From Opitutaceae bacterium (GTDB lineage: Bacteria > Verrucomicrobiota > Verrucomicrobiia > Opitutales > Coraliomargaritaceae), in the NCBI GenBank assembly GCA_009886465.1, contig QXZH01000135.1:1-41068 (forward strand): a DNA stretch of 41,068 nucleotides, read 5' to 3'. Numbering within the stretch: position 1 is the first letter of the stretch; each line of letters starts with the position of its first letter. Under the pieces are notes generated by a model. That model ran no database searches. It had not been told where the DNA came from and saw nothing but the letters and a program-made list of their open reading frames with translations. The position numbers and the translations under genes were made by a program. Positions 15,932 through 25,262 of the stretch are shown piece after piece.

Positions 15932-18919
15932 ATGGGAGACTTTCACCAACAAGGACTCATTACGACCCTGCACCAATTGAATAATCGGCCACTCGAAAAG
16001 CTGGAGGCTGACCTCATGCAGTTTCGAAAACGCAGACCGATGGCGCTCGTATTACCTTCTCTTTACTCAGAGCTAGAGGGACCTGCACTCGCACACATTG
16101 TTGACGAGATTGCCGACGTTCCTTATTTGGATCAAATTGTCGTAGGCCTAGATAGAGCGAACGAAGCTGAATACCGACACGCACTTGAGTTTTTCGGGCG
16201 TTTGCCGCAACAACCACAGGTTCTCTGGAATGATGGACCACGATTACGCGCAATCGATACTTTACTCTCGGAGAAGGGGCTTGCTCCTAAAGAGCCTGGC
16301 AAAGGCCGTAACGTTTGGTATATGTTTGGCTACATTATTGCCTCAGGTAAGGCGAGGGCAGTTGCACTTCACGATTGCGACATCACCACCTACAAGCGTG
16401 AAATGCTGGCTAGGCTGATCTATCCCGTTGCGAACCCTTCGCTTAGCTATAAATTTTGTAAGGGCTACTACGCTCGTGTTGCTAATGGTTCAATGAATGG
16501 CCGTGTTTGCCGTTTACTCGTTACGCCTCTTATTCGCGCGCTCAAGAAGGTCTGTGGTTCGGATGAATACCTCGATTACCTCGACAGCTTCCACTATCCG
16601 CTCGCGGGCGAGTTTGCTATGCAGCAAGACGTGATCGAAGATATTCGTATCCCCTCCGATTGGGGTCTGGAAATGGGTGTACTCTCTGAGATGCAGCGCA
16701 ATTATGCGACCAACCAAATTTGCCAAGTCGATGTCGCTGATACCTACGACCATAAGCATCAAGACCTTTCGCTCGAAGATCGCAGTCGCGGTCTCTCCAA
16801 GATGAGTTGTGATATTACTAAATCGCTTTACCGTAAGATGGCGACGCAAGGGCAGGTTTTTTCCCACGAAACTGTACGTACAATCAAAGCGGCTTACTAC
16901 CGTATCGCACTTGATTTGATCGAGAGCTATAACAGCGATGCCGCGATTAACGGGCTAAAATACGATCGCCATACAGAGGGTTCCACCGTCGAAGTCTTCG
17001 CCGAAAACATCCTCAGTGCGGGCGAGGAATTCCTCGATCCCAGCAAGTCGATGGACGTACCTTTTATGCCTAGTTGGAAGCGCGTCATTTCTGCTGTGCC
17101 CGACATTTTGCACCGTCTTCGCCAAGCGGTCGAAGAAGACCGCCTTGAATTCGGCTCCGAAATTGTATTAAATCCCTCTCTACATACGAAGGCCAAGGGC
17201 TTTCGTCAACGCGTAGCCTTTCATGTTAAAGAGATTTACGGCGATGAAGATGTGGATGAAATCACTGACGAGTTGATGGAAGCGGCTAAAATGTCTGAGC
17301 ACGCATCGCCCCCCGCACTCGCGAAGAGCAAGTGGGATCAGTCCGATGTAATGATGGTTACTTATGGCGACTCGATTAAAAAGGAAGGTCGCCCACCGCT
17401 CCGCGAGCTAAATAACTTTATGGTCAGCCAGCTTAAAAATACCATGAGCGGCGTACATATTCTTCCATTCAATCCTTACAGTTCAGACGACGGGTTTTCT
17501 GTCATTGACTACACTACAGTCAATTCTGGGCTTGGTTCTTGGGATGATATCACTGCGATCGGAAACGAGTTTTCGGTGATGGCTGACCTCGTAATTAATC
17601 ATTGTTCGCGAGAGTCCCTCTGGTTTAAAAATTACGAGAAGAACAAAGCGCCAGGGCGTGGCTACTTTATTAACGGTTTGGAATTTGAAGACCTCTCTCA
17701 AGTCGTCCGCCCACGCAGCACTCCCTTACTTACCGAGGTACATGCCGTCGATGGGGTTAAACAAGTTTGGTGCACTTTCGGCGAAGATCAGGTCGACCTG
17801 AATTACCGTAATCCAGATGTCCTTTTAGAGATTGTTCGCATCATCCGCCAATATGTAGAGCAAGGTATCCGTTTCTTCCGCTTAGATGCCATCGCCTTTC
17901 TCTGGAAAGAATCTGGCACCAGTTGCGTACACTTACCTCAGACGCATGAATTGATTAAGTTGCTACGTTTGATTATTGAAAATCTCGACCCAAGCGCAGT
18001 CATTATTACTGAGACAAATGTGCCGAACCGTGAGAATCTCAGTTACTTTGGTAACGATAACGAAGCGCATTTAATCTATAATTTCTCGCTGCCTCCTTTG
18101 TTACTTCATTCCATTCTTAGCGGTGACTGTAAGCACTTGAAAACATGGATGACCTCCATGCCGCCTGCACGTAGTGGGCGCGCCTATTTGAACTTTATTG
18201 CATCGCATGATGGCATCGGCCTTAGACCCACTGAGGGTTTGCTCTCAGAAAGAGAACTCGACGGTTTGATCGAAAACATACGCGAGTCGGGAGGCGAAAT
18301 CTCGATGCGTCGAACACCGCAAGGCGATTTGACCCCCTACGAGGCCAATATTTCTCTCTACAGCGCAATGGAGCGTCCAATTGGTGGCGAGGTAGATGAT
18401 TTTCAAATGGCGCGTTTCATCTGTGCGCATACCATCATGCTCGCGCTCGAAGGTCTACCTGCGATTTATATCCATAGTCTACTAGGCACGGAGAACAATC
18501 GCGAGGGCATGGCGCAGTCTGGTCGCGCCCGCACAATTAATCGTTACCACTGGGAAGCTGACGATCTTTATGCCGCGCTAGACGATGATGGGCGCCACCA
18601 CAAGGCGGTCTTCACTGAAATGAAGCGCCTCATTCAAATACGTATAGCACAAGATGCCTTCCACCCTAATGCCACACAGTATACGCTACACTTTTCCGAT
18701 CAAATCTTCGCTTTCTGGCGCGAGAGTCTGGACCGTAAGCAATCACTCTTTGCCCTGCATAATGTTTCTTCTGAAAGGCAAACGATTCCGCTCGTTGAAC
18801 TCAATCTTATCGCCACCGAGGCATGGGTTGATTTGATCAGTGGCGCTGTCTACGAGGACCTTGCCGGCGAGATTGTGCTCGAACCTTACGCCTGCCTCTG
18901 GATCACGAATAAAGGGTGA
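15932..18919 (+). CDS. Fusion: glucosyl-3-phosphoglycerate synthase + GH13_18 phosphorylase
   Basis: This 995-residue two-enzyme protein has a first half, about residues 1-405, of GpgS type (GT81, GT-A fold): ALVLPSLYSE, GKGRNVWYMFGYI, the metal-binding HDCDITTYKRE (Asp148, Asp150), LAGEFAM, and the C-terminal LKYDRHTEGSTVEVF. It should transfer glucose from a nucleotide sugar to 3-phosphoglycerate. The second half, about residues 420-995, is a full-length GH13_18 domain: HILPFNPYSSDDGFSVIDY, ADLVINH, RFFRLDAIAFLWK (nucleophile Asp652), IITETNVPN (acid/base Glu694) and NFIASHDGIGLRP (Asp760). The TETNVP and ASHDGIGxRP loops look most like glucosylglycerate phosphorylase or sucrose-6'-phosphate phosphorylase. 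There is no signal peptide. All catalytic residues are present in both halves, so both should be active. Confidence 0.9.
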   Translation: MGDFHQQGLITTLHQLNNRPLEKLEADLMQFRKRRPMALVLPSLYSELEGPALAHIVDEIADVPYLDQIVVGLDRANEAEYRHALEFFGRLPQQPQVLWNDGPRLRAIDTLLSEKGLAPKEPGKGRNVWYMFGYIIASGKARAVALHDCDITTYKREMLARLIYPVANPSLSYKFCKGYYARVANGSMNGRVCRLLVTPLIRALKKVCGSDEYLDYLDSFHYPLAGEFAMQQDVIEDIRIPSDWGLEMGVLSEMQRNYATNQICQVDVADTYDHKHQDLSLEDRSRGLSKMSCDITKSLYRKMATQGQVFSHETVRTIKAAYYRIALDLIESYNSDAAINGLKYDRHTEGSTVEVFAENILSAGEEFLDPSKSMDVPFMPSWKRVISAVPDILHRLRQAVEEDRLEFGSEIVLNPSLHTKAKGFRQRVAFHVKEIYGDEDVDEITDELMEAAKMSEHASPPALAKSKWDQSDVMMVTYGDSIKKEGRPPLRELNNFMVSQLKNTMSGVHILPFNPYSSDDGFSVIDYTTVNSGLGSWDDITAIGNEFSVMADLVINHCSRESLWFKNYEKNKAPGRGYFINGLEFEDLSQVVRPRSTPLLTEVHAVDGVKQVWCTFGEDQVDLNYRNPDVLLEIVRIIRQYVEQGIRFFRLDAIAFLWKESGTSCVHLPQTHELIKLLRLIIENLDPSAVIITETNVPNRENLSYFGNDNEAHLIYNFSLPPLLLHSILSGDCKHLKTWMTSMPPARSGRAYLNFIASHDGIGLRPTEGLLSERELDGLIENIRESGGEISMRRTPQGDLTPYEANISLYSAMERPIGGEVDDFQMARFICAHTIMLALEGLPAIYIHSLLGTENNREGMAQSGRARTINRYHWEADDLYAALDDDGRHHKAVFTEMKRLIQIRIAQDAFHPNATQYTLHFSDQIFAFWRESLDRKQSLFALHNVSSERQTIPLVELNLIATEAWVDLISGAVYEDLAGEIVLEPYACLWITNKG

Positions 18920-19041
18920 TTCCAGCCGTGTGTGTTCGCGGGTGTGTATAAGCCTTCACACGATGTGTCACATTACAGGCAGATCACCTAGAGCAAGAAA
19001 GCTCGCTTGGCAAGATAGCGATTGCTTTTCGGTCCATTCGC

Positions 19042-19060
19042 TAGACGCTTCGGCGTTCTA
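19042..19060 (+). promoter_or_regulatory. UUCG-capped hairpin touching the start codon of the 19060 gene
   Basis: TAGACGC-TTCG-GCGTTCTA folds as CGC/GCG closed by an extra-stable UUCG loop, extended by TAGA/TCTA with one bulged T. Its last base is the A of the ATG at 19060. Such a stem could limit initiation at this small gene. There is no experimental support; only the fold is seen. Confidence 0.35.
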
Positions 19061-19353
19061 TGAAAAAACTATTTCCGCTTACGCATCCTAAGATTCAACC
19101 CGCTCGCCTCGTCGACTCTATCCGTGCGGAGATGAACAAATACATCAAACGTGAGCGTAATAAGAAGCTGCCCGACGGCGTCGACTTTTGGGACTTCGAT
19201 TGCAAAGTCGGAGGTAGTATGGAAACAGCTAAGGATACTCACGTCTCTGCCATATCAAAGGCCATTGGTGACATTCTAGATGCGGGAAATGAGGCCGTCT
19301 ATCTTGAGATAAATTCCAAGCCGGTGAAGCGGACGAAGAAGCCAAGCGCTTAA
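19060..19353 (+). CDS. DUF6172-like small protein
   Basis: This 97-residue, basic, soluble protein begins MKKLFPLTHPKIQPARLVD and contains MNKYIKRERNKKLPDGVDFWDFDCKVG, then an AISKAIGDILDAG helix and a C-terminal VKRTKKPS tail. The LTHPKI start and the GVDFWDFDCK core match my memory of the DUF6172 family, small proteins of unknown function in Proteobacteria and others. No catalytic motif is apparent; the single Cys and the WDFDC patch are the obvious conserved points. It is monocistronic, 140 bases after the fusion gene, with a UUCG hairpin overlapping its start. Confidence 0.72.
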   Translation: MKKLFPLTHPKIQPARLVDSIRAEMNKYIKRERNKKLPDGVDFWDFDCKVGGSMETAKDTHVSAISKAIGDILDAGNEAVYLEINSKPVKRTKKPSA

Positions 19354-19546
19354 TTAAAATAAGCCTAGATCAAGCTATACGCAGCGACCCTACTTGGGAA
19401 CATTTTTAAATATAATGTGGTCGAAGTAAGGTCTTGTATTTGAGCATCTCGATTTCGATTAGAGCTTGAAAATATGGTTTAATATTTCTATTGGCGTGAG
19501 CTGAATCGATGACCGTGCAATCATCAATATAGGCAGTAGTAATTTT

Positions 19547-20806
19547 TTACTCCTGTTCGTTTGCCATGGCTAAGCCTGCAAGTCTTCCACCTGTCCAAGC
19601 AGCTTGGAAGTTGAAGCCGCCAGTGATGCCGTCGATGTCTAGACATTCGCCTGCGAAGTGGAGTCCAGGCACCAGACGGCTCTCCATAGTTTGGAAATCA
19701 ATCTCCTTAAGGCTGACGCCCCCGCAGGTCACAAATTCGTCTTTGTTGGTGGTCTTACCTTGGACCTTGAAGCGACCTGCGATGAGTTCTTGGATGAGGG
19801 CGGTCTCTTTGTCTTTGGGGAGTTGAGCCCATTTGAGATTTTGTGGGATGCCGGCGAATTCGACAAGTCGCTCCCAGAAGCGACGAGGAATCTGTTCAAA
19901 GATTTTAGTTTTAACCTCTGTCTTACCATTGCGGAGCCTGTTAAACTGTTCTCTTAATTGATCTTTGGATACCTGGCCTAGCCAATTAATTTGGATTTCG
20001 AAATGGTAGTTCTCATCTTGTAGTGCACGGGCTTGCCAGGCGGAGAGACGGAGGATGGCGGGACCACTGAGGCCGCGATGTGTGATAAGAATGGGACCTG
20101 TTTGTGGGTCGGGTTTAGACTGGCGCGAGGCGGTCTTTACGGGCGACGACAACACGTGTGAGACTGTGGCGTTTTGTATGGCAAGGCCAGAGAGGCCTTG
20201 GGTGCGTTTGTCGGACAAGTTGAAGGCGAAAAGTGAGGGCGCAAGCGAGGCGATGGTGTGACCAAGGGCTTCAAGTGAGTGGGTCAGCGATGAGGCTTTT
20301 AAGGAACCACTGGCGACTAATACTTTATTGGTAGTCTCTTGGGTCCCATCTGGTAGATGAATGATGAATCTGCCTTGCGAATGGCTGATACTTTTTATGC
20401 CGCATTCTTTGCGCAACTGGATACCTGCTGATTGGGCGGCATTGTGAAAGCAGTCGATGATGGTCTGTGAGTCGTCGGTAGTCGGGAACATGCGACCATC
20501 TGGCTCGGATTTAGTAGCGACGCCCCGCGCGGCGAACCAGTCGATCGTGTCTTGTGGTTGCCAGCGGTGGAAGGCGCCGCGTAATTCATGCGCGCCTCGC
20601 GGGTAGCGAGTGGCGAGCTCCTTGGGGTCGAGGCAGTTGTGCGTGACGTTGCAACGGCCACCACCGGAGATTTTGACTTTGGTTAAGGTCCGCTTACTCT
20701 GCTCGTAGATGGTGACCTGTGCCGAAGGGTTGGCTTCGGCTGCAGTGATGGCTGCGAAGTAACCCGCAGCGCCACCGCCGATGATAGCTATCTTAAAACC
20801 GCTCAT
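19547..20806 (-). CDS. YhiN/HI0933-family FAD-dependent flavoprotein
   Basis: This 419-residue predicted oxidoreductase has an FAD-binding Rossmann N-terminus IAIIGGGAAGYFAA, a second signature TKVKISGGGRCNVTH and a C-terminal FAD motif GLHFAGECLDIDGITGGFNFQAAWTGGRLAG. CGGVSLKEID precedes the last motif, as in HI0933/YhiN proteins. The middle region (about 190-310) is the family's inserted domain. The physiological substrate of the family is not established. It is on the minus strand, 109 bases downstream of uup, and converges with the DUF6172-like gene. Confidence 0.9.
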   Translation of the reverse strand: MSGFKIAIIGGGAAGYFAAITAAEANPSAQVTIYEQSKRTLTKVKISGGGRCNVTHNCLDPKELATRYPRGAHELRGAFHRWQPQDTIDWFAARGVATKSEPDGRMFPTTDDSQTIIDCFHNAAQSAGIQLRKECGIKSISHSQGRFIIHLPDGTQETTNKVLVASGSLKASSLTHSLEALGHTIASLAPSLFAFNLSDKRTQGLSGLAIQNATVSHVLSSPVKTASRQSKPDPQTGPILITHRGLSGPAILRLSAWQARALQDENYHFEIQINWLGQVSKDQLREQFNRLRNGKTEVKTKIFEQIPRRFWERLVEFAGIPQNLKWAQLPKDKETALIQELIAGRFKVQGKTTNKDEFVTCGGVSLKEIDFQTMESRLVPGLHFAGECLDIDGITGGFNFQAAWTGGRLAGLAMANEQE

Positions 20807-20915
20807 TTAAAATTCGTGCATGAAAGTGCTCATGAATTAGTCGAATGGATACGAATCTTGGAGTCTTCGTTTATTGCTTACAATTCGTGGTCGAGTTATT
20901 TGCATTAGAACTCTC

Positions 20916-22802
20916 TTAATTTGTTTCCAGCCATTCGAGCTGTTCGTAGGATCTGAGGATTTCGACTTCTAGGGCCTCTACTTTTTTGGCGTCACCAGTG
21001 AGATCGCTCTGCGGGTCTTGATAGTAGTCGGCTGAGGCCATTAGGCTGGAGAGTTTTTCTAGATCGGTTTCTAAGTTCTCAATTTTTGAGGGTAGGGTTT
21101 TGAGGACTTCGCGCTCTTTATTGTTCAAACTACGCTTAGGTGTTTCGTCGAGCGTGGGGAGTGGTGAAGCTGTTGCCTGTCCTTTTCCTTTTTTGGGAGT
21201 ATTTTTAAGTTCTTCTTTTTTGAGCCATTCTTCGCAGCCGCCTACGTATTCTTCAATTGCGCCCTTGCCTTCGAGGGCGATGGTATTGGTGACGACGTTG
21301 TCGAGGAAGCTACGGTCGTGGCTGACTAGTAAGAGTGTGCCGCTGTATTCAAGAAGGCGCTCCTCGAGGAGTTCAACGGTTTCGATGTCTAGGTCGTTGG
21401 TTGGCTCGTCGAGTACGAGGACGTTGGCGGGCTGAAGAAAGAGCTTGGCCAAGAGCAGGCGCGCGCGCTCACCGCCTGATAGCTTCGTGATGGGGGAGCG
21501 GGAGGTGTGTGGGGTGAAGAGGAAGTCCTGCAGATAACTGAGGATGTGGCGGGGCTTGCCGTTGACGTTCACCATCTCGCCAGCGGGGTGGACGTTTTCG
21601 GCGACGCTTAGTTTGTCGTTGAGTTGGTCGCGGTGCTGATCGAAGTAGGCGACTTCGAGCTTGGTGCCATGCGTGATACTACCGCTCTTGGGCTCGAGTT
21701 TTTTGAGTAGCAGGTTGAGCAGGGTGGTCTTACCAGAACCGTTGAGGCCAACCATGCCGATTTTGTCGCCGCGCCAGATGGTAGTGCTGAAGTTCTCGAT
21801 CAGTGTTTGTTCGCCCCATGCGTAGGAGATCTCGTCAACGGTAATGACTTTACGGCCAGATTGTTGTGCATCGCTGAGGTCGAGCTTGGTCTTGCCTTGG
21901 ATATTACGGCGCATGGCACGCTCTTCGCGCATTTTCTTGAGTGCGCGGACGCGGCCTTCGTTGCGGGTGCGTCGAGCCTGGATACCTTTGCGAATCCAGA
22001 CCTCTTCTTCGGCGAGTTTTTTATCGAAGACGGCTTGTTGTTTAGCCTCGCCAGCAAGGAGTTCAGCTTTGCGGATTAAATAGGTGTCGTAGTCGCATTC
22101 CCAGCGGGTGAGTTGGCCTCGGTCGAGGTCGAGTGTCTTATTGGCGACGCGTTGGATGAAGGCGCGGTCGTGCGAGACGAAAAGTAGTGCGATGTCGGCT
22201 TTACGGAGGAAGTCTTCGAGCCAACGGATCCCCGGGATGTCGAGGTGATTGGTTGGCTCGTCGAGCAGTAGAATGTGTGGCTCGGCAATGAGAGCGCGGG
22301 CAAGGAGGGCACGGCGTTTGTTTCCACCAGAGAGTGAGGTGAACTCCTGGTCGCCGTCGAGGTCGACGCGCTGCAGTATGTTTTCAACTTTATTTTCGAT
22401 GTCCCAACCACCGGTCTGGTCGAGCTGATGCTGTAGCTCGTCGAGTTGTTCGCCGATGCTTTCGTCTTCGGGGTGCTCACCAATTTCGTGAAGCAGGTGA
22501 TGGTATTGAGCAATGGTCTTCGCTGCCTTACCGAGGCCTTGAGCGACGATTTCGAAGACGGTGCCTTCGAGGGTAGCCGGAACTTCTTGGTCGAGTTTGC
22601 CGACTCGAAGGCCTGGGATTGCCTCGATCTCACCTGAATCGGGTTCAATTTCCCCGTTTAGGATACGCAGCAGGGTGGACTTGCCCTCACCATTACGACC
22701 GAGTAGGCAGATACGCTCTCGCTTTGCGATCGTGAGACCAGCGTCGTCAAGGAGTTTAGGACCGCCGAAGGAGACGGTAAGATTGCGGTAGGAGAGAAGC
22801 AC
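20916..22802 (-). CDS. uup: ABC-F family ATPase, Uup type
   Basis: This soluble tandem ABC ATPase without membrane segments acts on ribosomes or DNA and not in transport. The first cassette has [27 protein letters not shown] and [11 protein letters not shown]; the second has [27 protein letters not shown] and [12 protein letters not shown], the last pair being characteristic of Uup. The inter-domain linker is rich in Arg/Lys ([21 protein letters not shown]). After residue 530 comes a low-complexity hinge, then the C-terminal coiled coil ([20 protein letters not shown]), which binds DNA in E. coli Uup. The 628 residues are the full length. It starts with GTG, 16 bases downstream of ispD. Confidence 0.93.
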   Translation of the reverse strand: MLLSYRNLTVSFGGPKLLDDAGLTIAKRERICLLGRNGEGKSTLLRILNGEIEPDSGEIEAIPGLRVGKLDQEVPATLEGTVFEIVAQGLGKAAKTIAQYHHLLHEIGEHPEDESIGEQLDELQHQLDQTGGWDIENKVENILQRVDLDGDQEFTSLSGGNKRRALLARALIAEPHILLLDEPTNHLDIPGIRWLEDFLRKADIALLFVSHDRAFIQRVANKTLDLDRGQLTRWECDYDTYLIRKAELLAGEAKQQAVFDKKLAEEEVWIRKGIQARRTRNEGRVRALKKMREERAMRRNIQGKTKLDLSDAQQSGRKVITVDEISYAWGEQTLIENFSTTIWRGDKIGMVGLNGSGKTTLLNLLLKKLEPKSGSITHGTKLEVAYFDQHRDQLNDKLSVAENVHPAGEMVNVNGKPRHILSYLQDFLFTPHTSRSPITKLSGGERARLLLAKLFLQPANVLVLDEPTNDLDIETVELLEERLLEYSGTLLLVSHDRSFLDNVVTNTIALEGKGAIEEYVGGCEEWLKKEELKNTPKKGKGQATASPLPTLDETPKRSLNNKEREVLKTLPSKIENLETDLEKLSSLMASADYYQDPQSDLTGDAKKVEALEVEILRSYEQLEWLETN

Positions 22803-22818
22803 TTTTTTAAATTATGAG

Positions 22819-23529
22819 TTACGAATTAGGAATCTTTAGTAAGTGCTCGATGTAGGCTAGGTCGGTGGGGGTGGTGAGTTTGGGGTTTGGGTGTTTGTTT
22901 GGAATAAGCGTGGTTTTGAGGCCAATGGTGGCTACGGCTGCAGAATCGTCCGTGATGGTGAGCTTCTTTTTAATGACGTTTTGATAGGCTGTGAGGATTC
23001 TTTTGAAGGCGAAGGCTTGGGGGGTTTCCATTGCCCATAGGCGGCTGCGATCAAGGTCTTCGAGACTTATCTTGCGTAATACGCCGACTGTTTCGATTCG
23101 CTTGATAGTATCGACGACGGGGTGTGCGAGGGAGGCGGCTTGGTCTTCTTGAACCGCTGAGTAGACATCTTTGATGGCTTCAGTGTGGATGCAGGGACGG
23201 GCGCAGTCGTGGACAAAGACGTAATCGCAATTTCCGTCGATGGCGTTCAGGGCGTTGATGACGGAGAGTTGCCGTTCGGCGCCGCCTAATACGACTTGAA
23301 TTTTCAAATGGCTGAAGCCATGAGCTGCGATAATGGCTTCGATCGCTTTTTTTTGCGCCTCATCACGGTAGACGATGAGGTAGCTATCGATGACGCGGGA
23401 GCGAGCAAAGGCTTTCAAGCTGTAGACGAGTGCAGGCAGGCCATTAATGGAAGCGAGTATCTTGTCTTCTACCTGACCCTGCATGCGTTGTCCGCTGCCG
23501 GCGGCTAGTAATATAGCAATCGAGGGCAT
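22819..23529 (-). CDS. ispD: 2-C-methyl-D-erythritol 4-phosphate cytidylyltransferase
   Basis: This enzyme forms CDP-methylerythritol from MEP and CTP, step 3 of the MEP pathway. The start is the ATG at 23529 (MPSIAILLAAGSGQRM), one base after the pyrF stop; the track start would overlap pyrF. The 236 residues include the CTP loop AAGSGQRM, VFVHDCARPCI, VVDTIKR, WAMETPQAF and TDDSAAV, all standard IspD motifs. It is co-transcribed with pyrF and uup. Its partners are ispE, about 0.8 kb away on the opposite strand, and ispF at 5.6 kb. Confidence 0.95.
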   Translation of the reverse strand: MPSIAILLAAGSGQRMQGQVEDKILASINGLPALVYSLKAFARSRVIDSYLIVYRDEAQKKAIEAIIAAHGFSHLKIQVVLGGAERQLSVINALNAIDGNCDYVFVHDCARPCIHTEAIKDVYSAVQEDQAASLAHPVVDTIKRIETVGVLRKISLEDLDRSRLWAMETPQAFAFKRILTAYQNVIKKKLTITDDSAAVATIGLKTTLIPNKHPNPKLTTPTDLAYIEHLLKIPNS

Positions 23530-23530
23530 C

Positions 23531-24232
23531 TTAGCTAAGTTCACTTTGGATGGCTTGGGCGGCTGCGGCGGGGTCTTCGGCTTTTAGTATGGGGCGGCCG
23601 ACCACGATAAAGCTGGAGCCCGCTGCTGCAGCAGCGGCGGGTGCCATGACCCGCTTTTGTTCGTCGTCGGCGCTACCTGCCGGGCGGATACCAGGGGTGA
23701 CGATGATGGGGTCATGCCCGAAGCGGGTGCGCAAAGGTGCAAGTTCGAGTGAGGAGCATACGAGGCCTTGCACGCCCGACTTGAGGGTGATGTCGGCGAG
23801 GTGGAGGACTTGGTCTTCGGGAGTGCCGTCGATGTTGAGTGAGCGGAGTTGGACTTCGTTCATCGAAGTGAGCACGGTAACGGCGAGGAGATTGAGATGG
23901 GGTGCGTGATCGTTACGGCTTTTGTTAGCCCACTCGAGCATTTCGCCACCGCCACTGGCATGGAGTGTAAGCAGTTCGACGGGAAGGGTGGCGATACTTT
24001 GTACGGCTTTGGCCACGGTGTTGGGGATGTCGTGCAACTTGAGGTCGAGAAAGACCTTATATCCGCGGTCGGCAATCTCGCGGACGAAGTCTGGCCCGTA
24101 TGCGGTGAATAGCTGCAGGCCGATTTTGACCCACTTGAGTGAGTCGCCAAGATGGTCGAGCATGGCTAGGGCTTCTTCGCGGGTTTCGAGATCGAGTGCT
24201 AAAATGAGTTGGCAGGGCGCTTGTTTGGACAT
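23531..24232 (-). CDS. pyrF: Orotidine 5'-phosphate decarboxylase
   Basis: This is the final step of de novo UMP synthesis. The start is placed at the ATG 24232 (MSKQAPCQLILALDLE), giving 233 residues; the track extends 60 residues upstream with no homology. The catalytic KxxD array is visible as VFLDLKLHDIPNTV. PIIVTPGIRPAG and FIVVGRPILKAEDP, the phosphate-binding loops, follow. It is the first gene of pyrF-ispD-uup, divergent from ispE with a 99-base shared upstream region. Confidence 0.96.
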   Translation of the reverse strand: MSKQAPCQLILALDLETREEALAMLDHLGDSLKWVKIGLQLFTAYGPDFVREIADRGYKVFLDLKLHDIPNTVAKAVQSIATLPVELLTLHASGGGEMLEWANKSRNDHAPHLNLLAVTVLTSMNEVQLRSLNIDGTPEDQVLHLADITLKSGVQGLVCSSLELAPLRTRFGHDPIIVTPGIRPAGSADDEQKRVMAPAAAAAAGSSFIVVGRPILKAEDPAAAAQAIQSELS

Positions 24233-24331
24233 GATTTCGATATAGTGAGCGATTTTAGCCGATGGCAAAGTGCAAAAGTGGAAAATTTCATGGTAGAGCA
24301 CTGGAGGAGTCTTCTTAATAGCTGAATTGCT

Positions 24332-25210
24332 ATGAAATCCGTAAAACTTGAATCGCCTGCTAAGATCAATCTCATGCTGTCTGTGCATGGGGAGCGTGGC
24401 GATGGCTTTCACGCTTTGACCTCGGTGGCGGTGTCTTTGGTTTTTGGGGATACTTTAACTGTTTCGATCAATGAAGCAGGTTTAGATTTTTTAAAGTGCA
24501 GTAATTCCACAGTGCCTACGGGCGGGGCAAACTTGATTTTGCAGGCAGCGGATGCGTTTCGCAAAGAGCTAGGAGAGAGCATCTACTTCGACTTCGATTT
24601 AGATAAACATATACCCATGGGTGCAGGTTTGGGTGGTGGCAGTAGCAATGCCGCAGTGGCTCTGTGCGCTATGAACCAATTAGCGGGCAATTGCATGACC
24701 AAAGAACGACTAATGGCAGTTGCCGCAAAGCTTGGCTCGGATTGTTCGTTTTTCATTGATCCAGTGCCCGCGACGGTGTCCGGGCGTGGTGAGGTGCTGG
24801 AAGCCTTGCCCGACGAATTAGCTAAGTCACTGCGAGGACAGAGGGTTGTTTTGTTTCGACCAGATTTTGCAATCAATACGGCTAAGGCTTACAGTCGGCT
24901 TATTGAATTGAGACCTTCGGCTTATGAATCCTTGGAACTGGCTGCTAATCGACTGGCTCTGTTCAAAGACTCTGAAAAGCTGGAAGGGCTGCTGTATAAC
25001 ACCTTCGAGGAATATATGGGCCTCAAGTATCTAGCCATCCCCTGTTTGTTAGCGGAACTTCGAGCAGCAGGCTTTGCTTGTTTGATGAGCGGAAGTGGCA
25101 GTTGCTGTTTTGCGCTGGCTCAGGATGCATGCGAAGTTTCGAAGATTCGAGGTATCTGTGAAGAGGCTTGGGGCTCGGGCATATTTTTTGTTGAAACTTC
25201 AATTCGCTGA
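24332..25210 (+). CDS. ispE: 4-diphosphocytidyl-2-C-methyl-D-erythritol kinase
   Basis: This GHMP kinase phosphorylates CDP-methylerythritol in the MEP pathway. The 292-residue protein opens with the IspE signature SPAKINLMLSVHGERGDGFH. The ATP-binding loop is PMGAGLGGGSSNAAVAL, and the third GHMP motif is LMSGSGSCCFAL. It is followed by ptsI after 52 bases on the same strand. Its divergence from the pyrF-ispD operon places IspD and IspE next to each other, in back-to-back operons. Confidence 0.95.
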   Translation: MKSVKLESPAKINLMLSVHGERGDGFHALTSVAVSLVFGDTLTVSINEAGLDFLKCSNSTVPTGGANLILQAADAFRKELGESIYFDFDLDKHIPMGAGLGGGSSNAAVALCAMNQLAGNCMTKERLMAVAAKLGSDCSFFIDPVPATVSGRGEVLEALPDELAKSLRGQRVVLFRPDFAINTAKAYSRLIELRPSAYESLELAANRLALFKDSEKLEGLLYNTFEEYMGLKYLAIPCLLAELRAAGFACLMSGSGSCCFALAQDACEVSKIRGICEEAWGSGIFFVETSIR

Positions 25211-25262
25211 GGAGACCCTATTACTTTCAGCGACTCGCGCTGCATCCTGAACATTACTATCT

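Noticed and set aside
19354-19546. Intergenic stretch between the DUF6172-like gene and the YhiN gene
   Set aside because: I looked for a tRNA, small RNA or strong terminator and saw only A/T-rich sequence with no convincing stem.
22076-22648. 190-residue minus-strand ORF inside uup
   Set aside because: Same-strand alternative frame of the ABC-F gene, very rich in Ser/Thr/Pro as expected of a shifted frame.
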